Counted from the stretch's first letter, positions 9,480-19,158 are shown. The stretch is 64,000 nucleotides of DNA from Dyadobacter sp. CY356 (GCF_021440195.1 NZ_JAJTSZ010000013.1:97944-161943), one strand, 5' to 3'. Notes: generated by a model not told the origin, from the letters alone. Numbers and translations: made by a program.

Positions 9480-10727
9480 TTAATTAAAAAGCTCTTCGCC
9501 CACTACGAAATTGAGCTCCTCATATACCTTAATCCGGTCCGCTTGCAGCCGGTTAAATTCTTTGATGCTTTCGTTGTAAGTTTCGATGAAGTCGATAAAT
9601 TCTAGCAGGGTAATATTCCGTTTCTGGAAATTATCATAGAAACCTTTGCTCAGTAATTTGAATTGATTACTGAACTCACTTTCTACGCCCTTATAAGCTT
9701 TTTCAGCTACAAAAACTTTTTGCAAGGCTGCATTAACCTCATTGTTAATACTATTTTGTTTGGCAGTTTCAGCCGTTTTGAAGTAGGTTATGTTACTTTT
9801 TGCCGCACGGATATTTCCCTGATTTCTATTGAAAAATGGCAAATCCATCGCAAGATTTAAACCGAAATAATTATTGACATAATTACTGGCCTGGTCATAC
9901 ACTCCGCCGATTTGCAGATCCGGAACAGCCAGTGATTTTTGCAGCGTATAATTCAGTTCCGCCTGTTTGGTGGCAGATTCAGCAACTTTCAAATCAGACC
10001 GGCTTAGTATAGCTCTGTCGCGAAGCAGCGTCAGATCATAATTTCTTAACTGATACCGGCTGATATCCGTACTGTCCACAACCGGTTTTACCGGAAGTTC
10101 TGTATTAAGCAATGTCCGAAGATCGCGCTGATTGTCGGACAGTTCAAAGACGATATTAGCCCGGTCATTGGTAAGTTGAAAAAGAAGCGCTTTTAACCGA
10201 ACCACTTCTTTCAGGGAGATATTCTGGCGGTTATATTCTTTGTCAAAGGCAGTCACGGTGGTGTTCAGTGTCGCGATCTGCGTATCGTAAAGCGCAATGG
10301 TCTGGCTCAGATAATAGGTTTCAAAAAACATTTCCCTGAGTTCAAATTTCAGCGTCCGGATCAGATCGTAAAACTGATATTCAGTTTTTCTGGTTGACTC
10401 CATATCCAGTGCAACACGCTTGTTTCTTTTTCCGGCAGTGGTAATCAATTGCTGGATTGTTACCGCTTTTTGTCCCTGACGGCCCACGTCAAAAGCACCA
10501 CGTGAATGATTGTAGGCACTTAATTCAAGAGACAGCGTAGGATTAGCCCAGAGTTTATCCTGAATTTCCTGAGATTTGGAAATATCGATCTGATATTTTT
10601 CCGCTAAGATGTCAAGGTTTTTTTGTAAAAAGATACTGTCCGCTTGCCGGATCGTGAGCCGGAGTGTATCCTGAGCTCGTAAGCTGATAGTAAAAAAGAG
10701 TAAGACTACGGTGAAGTAAGTTCGCAT
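9480..10727 (-). CDS. TolC-family outer-membrane efflux protein (CusC/CzcC type)
   Basis: 415 residues with a cleavable signal peptide (MRTYFTVVLLFFTISLRAQ). The rest is long amphipathic helices with two outer-membrane-efflux-protein repeats, as in TolC-like trimeric channels. It is the outer-membrane exit duct of the pump. First gene of the czcCBA-like series, 80 bp downstream of the sensor-kinase gene; the CBA order is the usual one for metal pumps in Bacteroidota. Confidence 0.88.
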   Translation of the reverse strand: MRTYFTVVLLFFTISLRAQDTLRLTIRQADSIFLQKNLDILAEKYQIDISKSQEIQDKLWANPTLSLELSAYNHSRGAFDVGRQGQKAVTIQQLITTAGKRNKRVALDMESTRKTEYQFYDLIRTLKFELREMFFETYYLSQTIALYDTQIATLNTTVTAFDKEYNRQNISLKEVVRLKALLFQLTNDRANIVFELSDNQRDLRTLLNTELPVKPVVDSTDISRYQLRNYDLTLLRDRAILSRSDLKVAESATKQAELNYTLQKSLAVPDLQIGGVYDQASNYVNNYFGLNLAMDLPFFNRNQGNIRAAKSNITYFKTAETAKQNSINNEVNAALQKVFVAEKAYKGVESEFSNQFKLLSKGFYDNFQKRNITLLEFIDFIETYNESIKEFNRLQADRIKVYEELNFVVGEELFN

Positions 10728-10807
10728 AATTCCATTTTAGAAAGATGCGATATTCGTCACCGGGCATTACAGGAGGCTTAGAATAACCTTAGAAAAAAAT
10801 TAGAATG

Positions 10808-12175
10808 CTAAACGTGCTTTAAACTGACCTGGAATTCACTGCCTTTGCCCAGTTCGCTGGTCACTTTTATGGTGCCGTGGTGCAGGTCAATAATACGCTG
10901 ACAAATGGAAAGACCAATACCAAAACCAGGCACTTCGCTGGTGTGCGACGAACGATAAAAAGGGTCAAAAAGATAGGGGATGTCTTCCTGACTAATTCCG
11001 ATTCCTTCATCAATTACTTTGACATAACATTCAGTTTCATTTGTATCTATCAATACACGCGCTGTATGGTTGGATGAATATTTACAGGCATTATCGATCA
11101 GGTTAAGCAGTACGCGTTTCAGCAATTCTTCATTTCCGTCAATCACCGTATCGTTCTCGTTTTCAGGAATGGAAATATAGTCGATCAGGATATTGTAATT
11201 TGGAAAAGAGGAAAGGATTTCTTCCTTGGCCAGAAAAGCAATGTCTTCAATCCGGACCGAAGTTGATTTCATATTGCCCATATTTTCGATGGAGCGCGCA
11301 AGAAATAACAAATTATTAGTGATACTGATCAGCCGTTCCGTATCAGAAAACAGGTTTTCAAAAACTTCTTCCAGTTCAGGATTATTTTTGGTAAAGCGCT
11401 GGCCGAGTTGTATTTCTGATTTTAGAGCAGCCAAAGGTGTCCGGAGTTCGTGGGATGCATGGGAAACAAAACTTTTTTGCTGTTCAAAAGCTTTGTTGAG
11501 CCGGTCCAGTACCGTATTGAAATTAATAGCAAGCTGGGCAATTTCATCTTTCCGGTTTCCTTCATCGAGCTTTTGGGCAAGATTATGTGCAGTAATCTGT
11601 GAAACCTGCTGATTAAATAAGCTGATGGGCCTCAGAGAATTACTCGCAAAATAAATACCAAGGGCAACTGTCAATCCAATACCACCCACGAGCCCCCAGG
11701 CAAGAATTTGCAAAAGATTGTCCAGTTTGTTTCGCCCGAATTTATCATAGGCAGAAGCCAGCACGATCAAAGGCTCGTCGCCCTCGTTATATAACAGACC
11801 GATCGTTTCACTATCATCCTGTAAAAACTCAATTTCTTTTTTATCCCTGACCTCTTTGAGTAATTCGGCATGATAAGTGATCAGTTTATCATCCACACTG
11901 GAATACACCAGTTCGTTTTTGGTGTTGAATATCAGCACTTTTTCATCCAGCATTTCTGTGAGGGTATTTTTGTCAATGATCTTTAAGAGATCTTTGTCAA
12001 TACCCTTCACCTTAACCAGAAGCCGGCAGGTTGTTTGTGCTTTGCTTTTTAACCGGTCATAAAATTCTTCCTGACGATAACGTGCTGATAAACTGTAAAT
12101 TGCTGCTGAAAATAGCAGTAATATCACAGCGACCATCAAGGTAAATTGCAGGGCGATCCGATCTTTTATTTTCAC
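10808..12175 (-). CDS. Membrane sensor histidine kinase of the metal-efflux locus
   Basis: 455 residues. TM1 at about 8-30, a periplasmic sensor of about 125 residues, TM2 at about 156-178, HAMP (to about 230), HisKA with H242 in SHASHELRTPLAA, and HATPase with DEGIGIS and GFGIGLSICQR. The layout matches CusS-like kinases that sense periplasmic metal. It follows its response regulator by 51 bp and precedes the pump genes, which it presumably controls. No His- or Met-rich metal site is obvious in the sensor loop. Confidence 0.9.
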   Translation of the reverse strand: MKIKDRIALQFTLMVAVILLLFSAAIYSLSARYRQEEFYDRLKSKAQTTCRLLVKVKGIDKDLLKIIDKNTLTEMLDEKVLIFNTKNELVYSSVDDKLITYHAELLKEVRDKKEIEFLQDDSETIGLLYNEGDEPLIVLASAYDKFGRNKLDNLLQILAWGLVGGIGLTVALGIYFASNSLRPISLFNQQVSQITAHNLAQKLDEGNRKDEIAQLAINFNTVLDRLNKAFEQQKSFVSHASHELRTPLAALKSEIQLGQRFTKNNPELEEVFENLFSDTERLISITNNLLFLARSIENMGNMKSTSVRIEDIAFLAKEEILSSFPNYNILIDYISIPENENDTVIDGNEELLKRVLLNLIDNACKYSSNHTARVLIDTNETECYVKVIDEGIGISQEDIPYLFDPFYRSSHTSEVPGFGIGLSICQRIIDLHHGTIKVTSELGKGSEFQVSLKHV

Positions 12176-12226
12176 TTTTTATTCTTATTTCAGGGAGTGC
12201 TTTTGGATTTATATTTATTCAATGAC

Positions 12227-12913
12227 CTATTCCTCTTTCATAATATAACCCAGTCCTGGCCGGGTATGGATCAGTTTCGTATCAAAATTTTTGTCAATTT
12301 TCTTTCGCAAATAGTTGATGTAAACCTCTACCACATTGGTGCCCGGATCAAAATTCAGATGCCAGACATGTTCTGCCAGATCCATCTTTGAAACCACACG
12401 CCCGCGGTGCAAAAGAAAATATTCAAGCAAGGCAAATTCCTTTGCGGTAAGTTCAATGGATTTTCCTGCACGGATAACTTCCTTGGTCCCAACGTTTAAT
12501 TCAAGATCGGCAATACGCAAAGTCTGGTTTTCTGTTTCGGGATTATTGAGTTCAGAAACACGCAATGCAGCATTGATCCGGGCCATAAGTTCTCTGAAAT
12601 CAAAAGGTTTTACGATATAGTCATTCGCTCCCTTATTCAATCCTTCAACTTTGTCCTCAATTTCACCATAGGCTGTCAGCATGATGATGGGAATGGAAGG
12701 TTTATAAACCCGGATTTGCTGGCAAACGTCGTAACCTTTTAATCCCGGAAGATTAACATCCAGCAAAATAAGATCAAATTTTTTACTCAAAGCCAGATTT
12801 TTACCTGTAATACCGTCATATGCAATTTCTGCTTCAAAATTCTCGGCATGTAATCCGCGGTAAATATTCTGGGCAATACGCCTGTCGTCTTCGACAATGA
12901 GTATGGTTTTCAT
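12227..12913 (-). CDS. OmpR/CusR-type response regulator
   Basis: 228 residues. Receiver domain 1-120 with acidic pair E8/D9, phospho-acceptor D52 (LDVNLPG), T80-region (MLTA) and K101-region (VKPFDFREL); winged-helix DNA-binding domain at about 130-226 (ELTAKEFALLEYFLLHRGRVVSK, GTNVVEVYINYLRKKID). Cognate partner of the adjacent kinase; expected to activate the efflux genes downstream. The upstream gap to the PLP-enzyme gene is 71 bp, so read-through from that gene is possible. Confidence 0.92.
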   Translation of the reverse strand: MKTILIVEDDRRIAQNIYRGLHAENFEAEIAYDGITGKNLALSKKFDLILLDVNLPGLKGYDVCQQIRVYKPSIPIIMLTAYGEIEDKVEGLNKGANDYIVKPFDFRELMARINAALRVSELNNPETENQTLRIADLELNVGTKEVIRAGKSIELTAKEFALLEYFLLHRGRVVSKMDLAEHVWHLNFDPGTNVVEVYINYLRKKIDKNFDTKLIHTRPGLGYIMKEE

Positions 12914-12984
12914 GTATGGTCAGGTCGTTTCTTTAAAATTAAAGTAAGGTAATGATTAAGCCGGGTGACATTTATAATTAATCA

Positions 12985-14148
12985 TTAAATTAAAACTTCC
13001 AGCGCCTGTTCAAAGTCTTTGATAAGATAATCAGGATCTTCAAAACCGATATAAATCCGTACTAAGCGGTGCTGCTCATTATTTGAATCGAAAAGCTCGG
13101 GCGTCAGCGCAGCGGCCTGCGGCATAATGAGCGACTCATGCCCGCCCCAGGATACGGCCACCAGAAAATGTTTCAACGAATAAGTAAATAACTCGATCTG
13201 ATCCAGGGTATCAACTTTCAGCAAAATTGTAAAAAGTCCGCAGGCTCCCGACATTTGTCTGTGCGCAAGTTCCAGTTGAGGGAAGTCTTCGTCAAAGGGA
13301 AAAATCACTTTTTCGATTTTTGGATGCGTTTTCAGATAGCTGATTACCTTGCGTGTCGACTTTGAAATATGTTCGAGCCGCATCGGCAGCGTTCTCATTC
13401 CCCTTAAAAAAAGCCAGGCGTTAAAAGGAGAAATTCCTGATCCTGTATTTAACAATTGTTCGTTAAAAATTCTTTTAAGCATTTCTCTTGAACCGGTTAG
13501 CACACCTGCCAGCACATCGCTATGTCCGCACAGGTATTTTGTGCCGGATTGCAGACTTAGGTCAATTCCCAGTTCATGAGGTTTCTGATATATGGGCGTG
13601 CAATAACTGTTGTCAACAATGGTAACAATCCCGCGACTTTTAGCAAGTGCTGAAACGGCTCTCAAATCCTGCAATTCGAAAGTCAGCGTATTGGGCGTTT
13701 CCAGATAAATAACGGTTGTTTCCGGTCTGATGGCAGCTTCGAAATTTTCAATTTTAGTACCATCGATGTATGTGGTTTGCACACCAAAACGCGGCAGAAT
13801 ATTGTCAAATAAACGTGTAGCCCAGCTATATGGTTTCTGAACAGAAATAATATGGTCACCAGACTTGACATTGGCCATTACAGAACAATATATTGCTGAT
13901 GCACCGCTGTTGAATACCAGAGAATCCTCTGCGCCATCCAGTGCGGCCAGTTTTTTACTAAGAATATCTACGGTAGGATTATTTCCGCGGGAATAAAGAA
14001 AGTTTGAATCTTCGTTGGCAAAAGCATTTCTTAACTCTTCAAAAGTATCAAATGCAAAATTACTAGTCTGAACGATCGGTGGGGCCACTGCATTAAAATA
14101 TTGGCTGCGGTCTTCACCAAGTTCATTCAGAATATAAGAGATGTCCAT
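12985..14148 (-). CDS. Trans-sulfuration-family PLP enzyme (cystathionine gamma-synthase/lyase-like)
   Basis: 387 residues of the Cys/Met-metabolism PLP fold. The phosphate-binding NSGASAIY (80-87), the active-site aspartate in TIVDNSYCTP (about D179) and the Schiff-base lysine K204 in SGTKYLCGHSD are all present, so it should be catalytically competent. Substrate choice (cystathionine gamma-synthase, beta/gamma-lyase, or methionine gamma-lyase) cannot be decided from sequence. A separate metY/metX pair is at 57619-60052, so this is not the only such enzyme here. It begins 13 bp after the App1-like gene and is probably cotranscribed with it. Confidence 0.85.
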   Translation of the reverse strand: MDISYILNELGEDRSQYFNAVAPPIVQTSNFAFDTFEELRNAFANEDSNFLYSRGNNPTVDILSKKLAALDGAEDSLVFNSGASAIYCSVMANVKSGDHIISVQKPYSWATRLFDNILPRFGVQTTYIDGTKIENFEAAIRPETTVIYLETPNTLTFELQDLRAVSALAKSRGIVTIVDNSYCTPIYQKPHELGIDLSLQSGTKYLCGHSDVLAGVLTGSREMLKRIFNEQLLNTGSGISPFNAWLFLRGMRTLPMRLEHISKSTRKVISYLKTHPKIEKVIFPFDEDFPQLELAHRQMSGACGLFTILLKVDTLDQIELFTYSLKHFLVAVSWGGHESLIMPQAAALTPELFDSNNEQHRLVRIYIGFEDPDYLIKDFEQALEVLI

Positions 14149-14161
14149 TTATTTGAATTTA

Positions 14162-15166
14162 TTAATTTTCCGTAGGCTGTCTGAATACAATTCCGGTTTC
14201 GATGGAATGAATAATAGCCTTATTGCTGTGAGAAAAATAGCAGGTGTCAATATTCATTTCCTGTATTCCCTTTAAAAGCGCTGTTACCTCTGATTTACTT
14301 CTTTTACGTGTCTGCCGTATGTAAACACTCCGGATATTGGGTGCATACATAGCGCAGATTTCTGCGTAAATTTCAGGATCCTTTTGAGAATCGTCGCCAA
14401 GCAAAATGAATTGTAATTCAGGGTAAAATTCGACAATATTCTGAATTTTACGAAATTTGTGCCCATGTGAGCCCGCGCCGGTCATAATAAAATCATCCAG
14501 ACCCGATTTGATTTTTTTAAGTTTAAGTATTGCCTTTGGTAATCCGTTCAGTTCTGCAAAGCGAACGATCATATCATAAAGATTCCATTCACTGCTGGAT
14601 ACGTAGAAGAAAATATTATTTTGCTGCTGCGGATGTGTACGGCTTGCCAGAGACAAAAGCTGGTAATGTTTCACCACATCATCAAAAGGTTTTCTGGCCT
14701 GAACGTTTTTTGCCAGCAGCACAAATAATTTTTTGAACGATCGCCTGCTATGAGAGATCAGAAAAGTATCATCAATATCAGAAATGATTCCATATGAACT
14801 TTCGTAAGGTATGAAAAATTCTTCCTGCCTGGTTGCCTTATACTTATGTTTGCCAATTTCCTCGTCTACGCTTACCTCATAGGGATGCCATCCGCCTTCC
14901 ATAGGTTCATGAAAAGGTATCTGAAAACGAAAATATCCATCTTCTTCTGCCACCGTTTCTGCCACCACTGATCCCACCCGCAGGACTACCCGTAAATTTG
15001 GTATAGTTTTTATTGAAAACAACTGAATAATGGTTCGGGCATATCTGAAACCGGTCCGGGTGTATTTTTTATCACCTTCGGGATATTTTTCAACGATATG
15101 GCCGAAAACAACTATTTCTTTTTTATTTGCGTAACCTCTGTATAATTTTAAGTCGCATCGTTTCAT
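14162..15166 (-). CDS. App1-like phosphatidate phosphatase (DUF2183 family)
   Basis: 334 residues. A beta-rich N-terminal region (about 15-115) precedes a HAD-like catalytic domain with the DxDxT motif D130-I-D132-D133-T134 in GIISDIDDTFL, a hallmark of the App1 family (yeast App1 is an Mg-dependent phosphatidate phosphatase making diacylglycerol). A later LLGDDSQKDPEIY fits the metal-binding acidic motif. No signal peptide. It faces a diacylglycerol-kinase-like gene only 28 bp away, encoding the reverse reaction, which supports a lipid role. A pyrophosphate or other phosphomonoester substrate remains possible. Confidence 0.82.
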   Translation of the reverse strand: MKRCDLKLYRGYANKKEIVVFGHIVEKYPEGDKKYTRTGFRYARTIIQLFSIKTIPNLRVVLRVGSVVAETVAEEDGYFRFQIPFHEPMEGGWHPYEVSVDEEIGKHKYKATRQEEFFIPYESSYGIISDIDDTFLISHSRRSFKKLFVLLAKNVQARKPFDDVVKHYQLLSLASRTHPQQQNNIFFYVSSSEWNLYDMIVRFAELNGLPKAILKLKKIKSGLDDFIMTGAGSHGHKFRKIQNIVEFYPELQFILLGDDSQKDPEIYAEICAMYAPNIRSVYIRQTRKRSKSEVTALLKGIQEMNIDTCYFSHSNKAIIHSIETGIVFRQPTEN

Positions 15167-15194
15167 ATTATTACAAGATCCTTATTCACTTGAA

Positions 15195-16088
15195 GTGCCT
15201 AAATTAGAGAATATGTTGTCAGAACAAAAAGTTTTGTTGGTTGTAAACCCAATATCAGGAGATAAGGATAAACAGGAAATTCTTTCAAAAGTTACCGCCA
15301 GGGCGGAAGAGGATGGTTATGTTTTGAGCGTTTTTTCAACAACCGGAGATGATGATCTGGCTCAGATACGGGAATTGGTAAAAAACCTGTGCCCCAGTCG
15401 TGTATTAGTAGCCGGTGGTGACGGGACAATATCGATGGTAGCCGAAGCTTTGCAGGGGCAGGATGTGATTTTCGGTATCATCCCTGCGGGCTCAGCCAAT
15501 GGCTTGTCTGCGGATTTTGGACTTCCGGTATCCATTGAGGAATCAATTGAAGTGGCTTTTGGCGACAACTCTGTTCAAATTGATGCTGTAAAAATCAATG
15601 AAGATATCAGCCTTCACCTGAGTGACATTGGTTTGAACGCACTTTTGGTAAAAAATTATGAAAACGGGGATGTCCGTGGGAAACTGGGATATGCACTGGA
15701 AATGTTCAAAACGCTGAATGAGCATGAGAACTTTCAGGTAAGAATTACAACAGATCAGGGCGTTTTAGAAACGGAAGCGCTGGTGGTAATTATTGCCAAT
15801 GCAAAAAAATATGGTACCGGAATTAGTATCAACCCTTTCGGAGATATGTCGGATGGAAAGTTTGAACTGGTGATCGCCAAGAAAATTGACTTCATCGAAA
15901 CTGCTAAATTCCTGACAGGCAACACCGAATTCAATCCTGAGGTCATGGAATTTCTTTCCGTCGAAAAGGCAAAAATTGAATGTGTTGACCGGGAAGTTTA
16001 TTTTCAGGTTGATGGGGAATATAAAGGCGAAGTGAAAGAGCTCAATGCTGAAATCCTGAAAGGCTTTGTACGGATTGCAATTCCGTGA
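15195..16088 (+). CDS. YegS/DagK-type lipid kinase
   Basis: 297 residues with the DAGK catalytic fold: VVNPISGDKDK near the N terminus, the nucleotide-binding GGDGT motif in LVAGGDGTISMVA, and GIIPAGSANGLSADFG. The family phosphorylates diacylglycerol or related lipids (sphingosine-type bases also possible in Bacteroidota). Starts at GTG 15195 or, more conventionally, ATG 15213 (MLSEQKVLLVV). It is divergent from the App1 gene with almost no intergenic space, so the two promoters overlap or lie inside coding sequence. No terminator follows; instead there is a palindromic repeat at 16091. Confidence 0.87.
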   Translation: MPKLENMLSEQKVLLVVNPISGDKDKQEILSKVTARAEEDGYVLSVFSTTGDDDLAQIRELVKNLCPSRVLVAGGDGTISMVAEALQGQDVIFGIIPAGSANGLSADFGLPVSIEESIEVAFGDNSVQIDAVKINEDISLHLSDIGLNALLVKNYENGDVRGKLGYALEMFKTLNEHENFQVRITTDQGVLETEALVVIIANAKKYGTGISINPFGDMSDGKFELVIAKKIDFIETAKFLTGNTEFNPEVMEFLSVEKAKIECVDREVYFQVDGEYKGEVKELNAEILKGFVRIAIP

Positions 16089-16090
16089 TA

Positions 16091-16206
16091 GCTTTCGGTA
16101 ATCAGCATTCGGTTTTTAGTTGTAGAAAAAACTTTCCACGGCGTTTGTTTTTTTCTAAATGTTCTTCATCAAACAATCTGACAACCGACAGCCGATTGCC
16201 GAAAGC
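16091..16206. repeat. Large imperfect palindromic intergenic element
   Basis: The left arm 16091-16122 (starts GCTTTCGGTAATCAGC) and right arm 16174-16206 (ends GCCGATTGCCGAAAGC) are near-complementary over about 32 bp. Inside them TAGAAAAAA and TTTTTTTCTA are also complementary, so the whole 116 bp could form one hairpin. Related GCTTTCGGC/TTGGCTTTT sequence occurs at 34659-34804 and 28139-28180, pointing to a dispersed repeat family. It may also end transcription of the lipid kinase gene. Confidence 0.7.
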
Positions 16207-16290
16207 TTGAATTCATTTCTGACTATTAATAAGTAGTCCAAACCAGTTGTTTGTCTTTTCAGGTAATTACAAAACCGGTAATTCCTGAAA

Positions 16291-17445
16291 ATGAAAATCT
16301 TAACAACTGTCCTGTTCAGCACGGCAATTACTTTGTCGATAAACTCTTTTGCCCAAAAAGCAGAACTTTGCCAGGGTGCCTACTTCACTGAGGCAGAGGG
16401 GAAAGCATTTTTGGATAGCCATGTGCCTGCTTCCAGGTTGGCGTGGGAGACAAGAGCTCAAAAAATAAAGGCACAAATTCAGGTGGGAATGGAATTGGAA
16501 ACTATTCCTGCAAAACCAAAGTCTACCCCGATTATTCACAGCAAACGGACGATGGACGGTTACACCATCGAAAATGTTGCGTTTGAAAGTCTTCCCGGTA
16601 TTTATGTGACGGGGAATTTATATCGACCCATAAAAAAGCAAAAATCTTATGCCGGAATACTTTGTCCGCATGGTCATGGAGAAAATCCGCATGGTCGTTT
16701 CCGCGAGCAGACCCAGAAAAGATGTGCAACGCTGGCACGTATGGGTGCTGTCGTTTTTGTGCTTGATATGGTCGGGCAGGGAGATGCCAAACAGACAGAA
16801 CATAAGTTTTCCAAAGCACTAAAACTAAATACGATCGACAACATTCGTGCGCTGGATTTTCTGATATCTCAACCAGGCGTCGATCCTGAACGTATTGGGG
16901 TTACCGGCGAATCGGGTGGGGGTACTCAGACTTTTTTGCTGGCGGCATTGGATTCGCGTGTAAAGGTTTCTGCACCTACGGTAATGGTTTCAGCACATTT
17001 TTTCGGTGGCTGCGTGTGTGAAAGTGGTATGCCAATTCATAAACATGGAGATTTTCAAACAAATAATGTAGAAATAGCAGCGTTAACCGCACCAAGACCC
17101 ATGTTGTTAACTTCTGATGGCGGCGACTGGACAAAAAATACACCGGAAGTGGAGTTCCCCTTTATTCAGAATATTTACTCTCTTTACGGGAAAAAGAACG
17201 AAGTTGAAAATGTCCATTTGGCAGATGAAAAGCATGATTACGGGCCAAGTAAGCGGAAAGCGATGTATATCTTTATGGCAAAACATTTGAAGCTGGATAT
17301 AAAAGCAGTTTCCGACGCACAGGGGAATATTGATGAAATTCCGTCAAAAGTATTGGATCAGAAAGATCTGGAAGTTTTTAATGCAGCGCATCCACGGCCG
17401 GCAAATGCAATCATGGGTGATGAAGCTGTTTTGAAACAATTGTAA
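16291..17445 (+). CDS. Secreted alpha/beta hydrolase (acetyl-xylan-esterase/dienelactone-hydrolase-like)
   Basis: 384 residues with signal peptide (MKILTTVLFSTAITLSINSFAQ). Core alpha/beta-hydrolase: PHGHGENPHGR oxyanion region, nucleophile S208 in GVTGESGGGTQ, acid likely in LLTSDGGDW, histidine in DEKHDYGPSK. Members of this group are annotated as acetyl-xylan or carbohydrate esterases in Bacteroidota, but the substrate is unproven. A GntP-type permease follows 41 bp downstream, which suggests that the pair processes and imports a sugar acid or its ester. No SusCD pair is adjacent. Confidence 0.75.
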   Translation: MKILTTVLFSTAITLSINSFAQKAELCQGAYFTEAEGKAFLDSHVPASRLAWETRAQKIKAQIQVGMELETIPAKPKSTPIIHSKRTMDGYTIENVAFESLPGIYVTGNLYRPIKKQKSYAGILCPHGHGENPHGRFREQTQKRCATLARMGAVVFVLDMVGQGDAKQTEHKFSKALKLNTIDNIRALDFLISQPGVDPERIGVTGESGGGTQTFLLAALDSRVKVSAPTVMVSAHFFGGCVCESGMPIHKHGDFQTNNVEIAALTAPRPMLLTSDGGDWTKNTPEVEFPFIQNIYSLYGKKNEVENVHLADEKHDYGPSKRKAMYIFMAKHLKLDIKAVSDAQGNIDEIPSKVLDQKDLEVFNAAHPRPANAIMGDEAVLKQL

Positions 17446-17486
17446 TTAATTCAACAAGAAATTCCGGAATCTGCCGAGTTGAGAGT

Positions 17487-18818
17487 ATGATCATTGTTAT
17501 CGTTTTACTTGCCATAGTTTTTATAGTTTTAAGTTCGACAGTTTTAAAAATGCACCCATTAGCAGGACTACTGCTGGCAGCTTTGGGGGTGGGGATTTTT
17601 GCAGGCTTACCAATTGACAAACTGGCCGAAACAATAGGGAAAGGTTTTGGAGAACTGATGTCAAAAATTGGTTTGATGGTTATCCTGGGTTGTGTGATCG
17701 GGGCAATTCTGGATCAGTCCGGCGCAGCGATAAAGGTAGCTGATGTAATCTTGAAATTGTTTGGTGAAAAACGGCCGGCATTTGCGATGTCAATGATTGG
17801 TGCCATTGTCGGAATTCCGGTTTTTTGTGATTCGGGCTATATTATTTTACATAAATTAAACCAGATCGTTGCCAAAAGAACTAACAAACCACTGGCGGTG
17901 ATTTCACTATCACTTTCAGGCGGACTTTTTGCAACGCATACCCTGGTCCCGCCAACGCCGGGCCCCCTTTCAGCAGCCGGGAATCTGGGTATTGCTGATT
18001 CTGTCGGTTTGGTTATTCTGATCGGTTTGATCGTCTCGATTCCAAGTCTTTTTCTATCAACATGGTTTGCTGCGAAGTATGCAAAAGATGTGAAAATTAT
18101 TGAAGACATCAATCCAACGACAATTGAAATTGAAGACAGGAAATTACCTGTGGCCTGGAAAGCCTTCATGCCGATTTTACTTCCAATACTACTAATTACC
18201 CTCGCTTCTTTTGCCAGGATTTTACAATTCCCGGAAAGTGTTATGCGCTGGACAAGCTTTTTTGGCAGTCCGTTGGTTTCATTTTTACTTGCCATATTTT
18301 TCAGCTATTCTCTTTTCCCGGAAAAAGCATCAGAGAAAATGATTTCCTGTTTTAAAAGTGGCATCGAACATTGCGGAACGACACTCGTGTTAGTTGGAGC
18401 AGGCGGTGCTTTTGGAGCCGTTTTAAAAGAAACGCCATTGAAAGAAATGGTGAGTGAATGGCTGACAAGAAATGAAATGTCAGGAGTTTTTCTGTTGATA
18501 ATTACCTTTTTCATCGCAGCCTTTTTTAAAACTGCACAAGGTTCTACTACTTCTGCGATGGTTTTGACAACGAGTATTATTGCACCATTGTTGGGAACGC
18601 TTGGATTTGTGACACCGTTACAAATTACCTTACTGGTGATGGCGACCGGGAGTGGGGCCATGATCGTTTCGCATACCAACGACGCCTGGTTTTGGGTGGT
18701 TTCTCAGTTTACAGGAATTTCCGCCAGGGATACATACCGGACGCATACCATTTTGACGGGATTGCAGGGTGTTGTCAGTTTTTTGATAACTTTGGTTTTG
18801 TATTTGATATTGGTTTGA
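17487..18818 (+). CDS. GntP-family gluconate/sugar-acid:H+ symporter
   Basis: 443 residues with about 12-14 hydrophobic spans. The characteristic GntP blocks are present, e.g. GIPVFCDSGYIIL near residue 112 and FATHTLVPPTPGP near 150. The family imports gluconate or related hydroxy acids with protons through the inner membrane. It is cotranscribed with the upstream secreted hydrolase (41-bp gap). No gluconate kinase or GntR regulator is nearby, so the exact substrate is open. It converges closely (19 bp) with the MNT gene on the other strand. Confidence 0.88.
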   Translation: MIIVIVLLAIVFIVLSSTVLKMHPLAGLLLAALGVGIFAGLPIDKLAETIGKGFGELMSKIGLMVILGCVIGAILDQSGAAIKVADVILKLFGEKRPAFAMSMIGAIVGIPVFCDSGYIILHKLNQIVAKRTNKPLAVISLSLSGGLFATHTLVPPTPGPLSAAGNLGIADSVGLVILIGLIVSIPSLFLSTWFAAKYAKDVKIIEDINPTTIEIEDRKLPVAWKAFMPILLPILLITLASFARILQFPESVMRWTSFFGSPLVSFLLAIFFSYSLFPEKASEKMISCFKSGIEHCGTTLVLVGAGGAFGAVLKETPLKEMVSEWLTRNEMSGVFLLIITFFIAAFFKTAQGSTTSAMVLTTSIIAPLLGTLGFVTPLQITLLVMATGSGAMIVSHTNDAWFWVVSQFTGISARDTYRTHTILTGLQGVVSFLITLVLYLILV

Positions 18819-18837
18819 AGCAGGAATTTAATGTTGA

Positions 18838-19158
18838 TTAACTCAAATGAAATTCGATTCCGGTTTTTCTGATTTCAGTACCAAAGGGATTGTTTTCGGA
18901 CATAAAATCCTGCATTGAAATTGGATGAGGCTCAATGCGTGTATCTATTTGCGCTGCAAGCAACATAAGATTTACCTGAACATTGAATTTTTCGAGGTCA
19001 TTTAAATTATCAATGACCAAAGCTATGTCAATATCACTTTCTGTTTCATAATTATTTTTGGCATAGGACCCAAATAAAAATGCTTTTAAAAACCCTGGCT
19101 GGTTTTCGGATACAGAAGAGATATATTTCTCTATGGTGTTAATAAGCTTTTTATCCAT
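18838..19158 (-). CDS. MNT-type nucleotidyltransferase (antitoxin-like)
   Basis: 106 residues, a minimal nucleotidyltransferase fold. The exact GSx10DxD motif is present: G30-S31 and D42-I-D44 within FLFGSYAKNNYETESDIDIAL. A third carboxylate may be in DTRIEPHP. Known HEPN/MNT modules use this enzyme to neutralise the HEPN partner by adding AMP residues. Its start overlaps the upstream HEPN gene by 28 bp, indicating translational coupling. Because it is the second gene, and no killing function is shown, a housekeeping nucleotidyltransferase role cannot be excluded. Confidence 0.85.
   Translation of the reverse strand: MDKKLINTIEKYISSVSENQPGFLKAFLFGSYAKNNYETESDIDIALVIDNLNDLEKFNVQVNLMLLAAQIDTRIEPHPISMQDFMSENNPFGTEIRKTGIEFHLS

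Noticed and set aside
12985..14148. Assignment of this PLP enzyme as the main methionine-pathway enzyme
   Set aside because: metY/metX with a SAM riboswitch lie elsewhere in the window; specificity of this one cannot be read from sequence.
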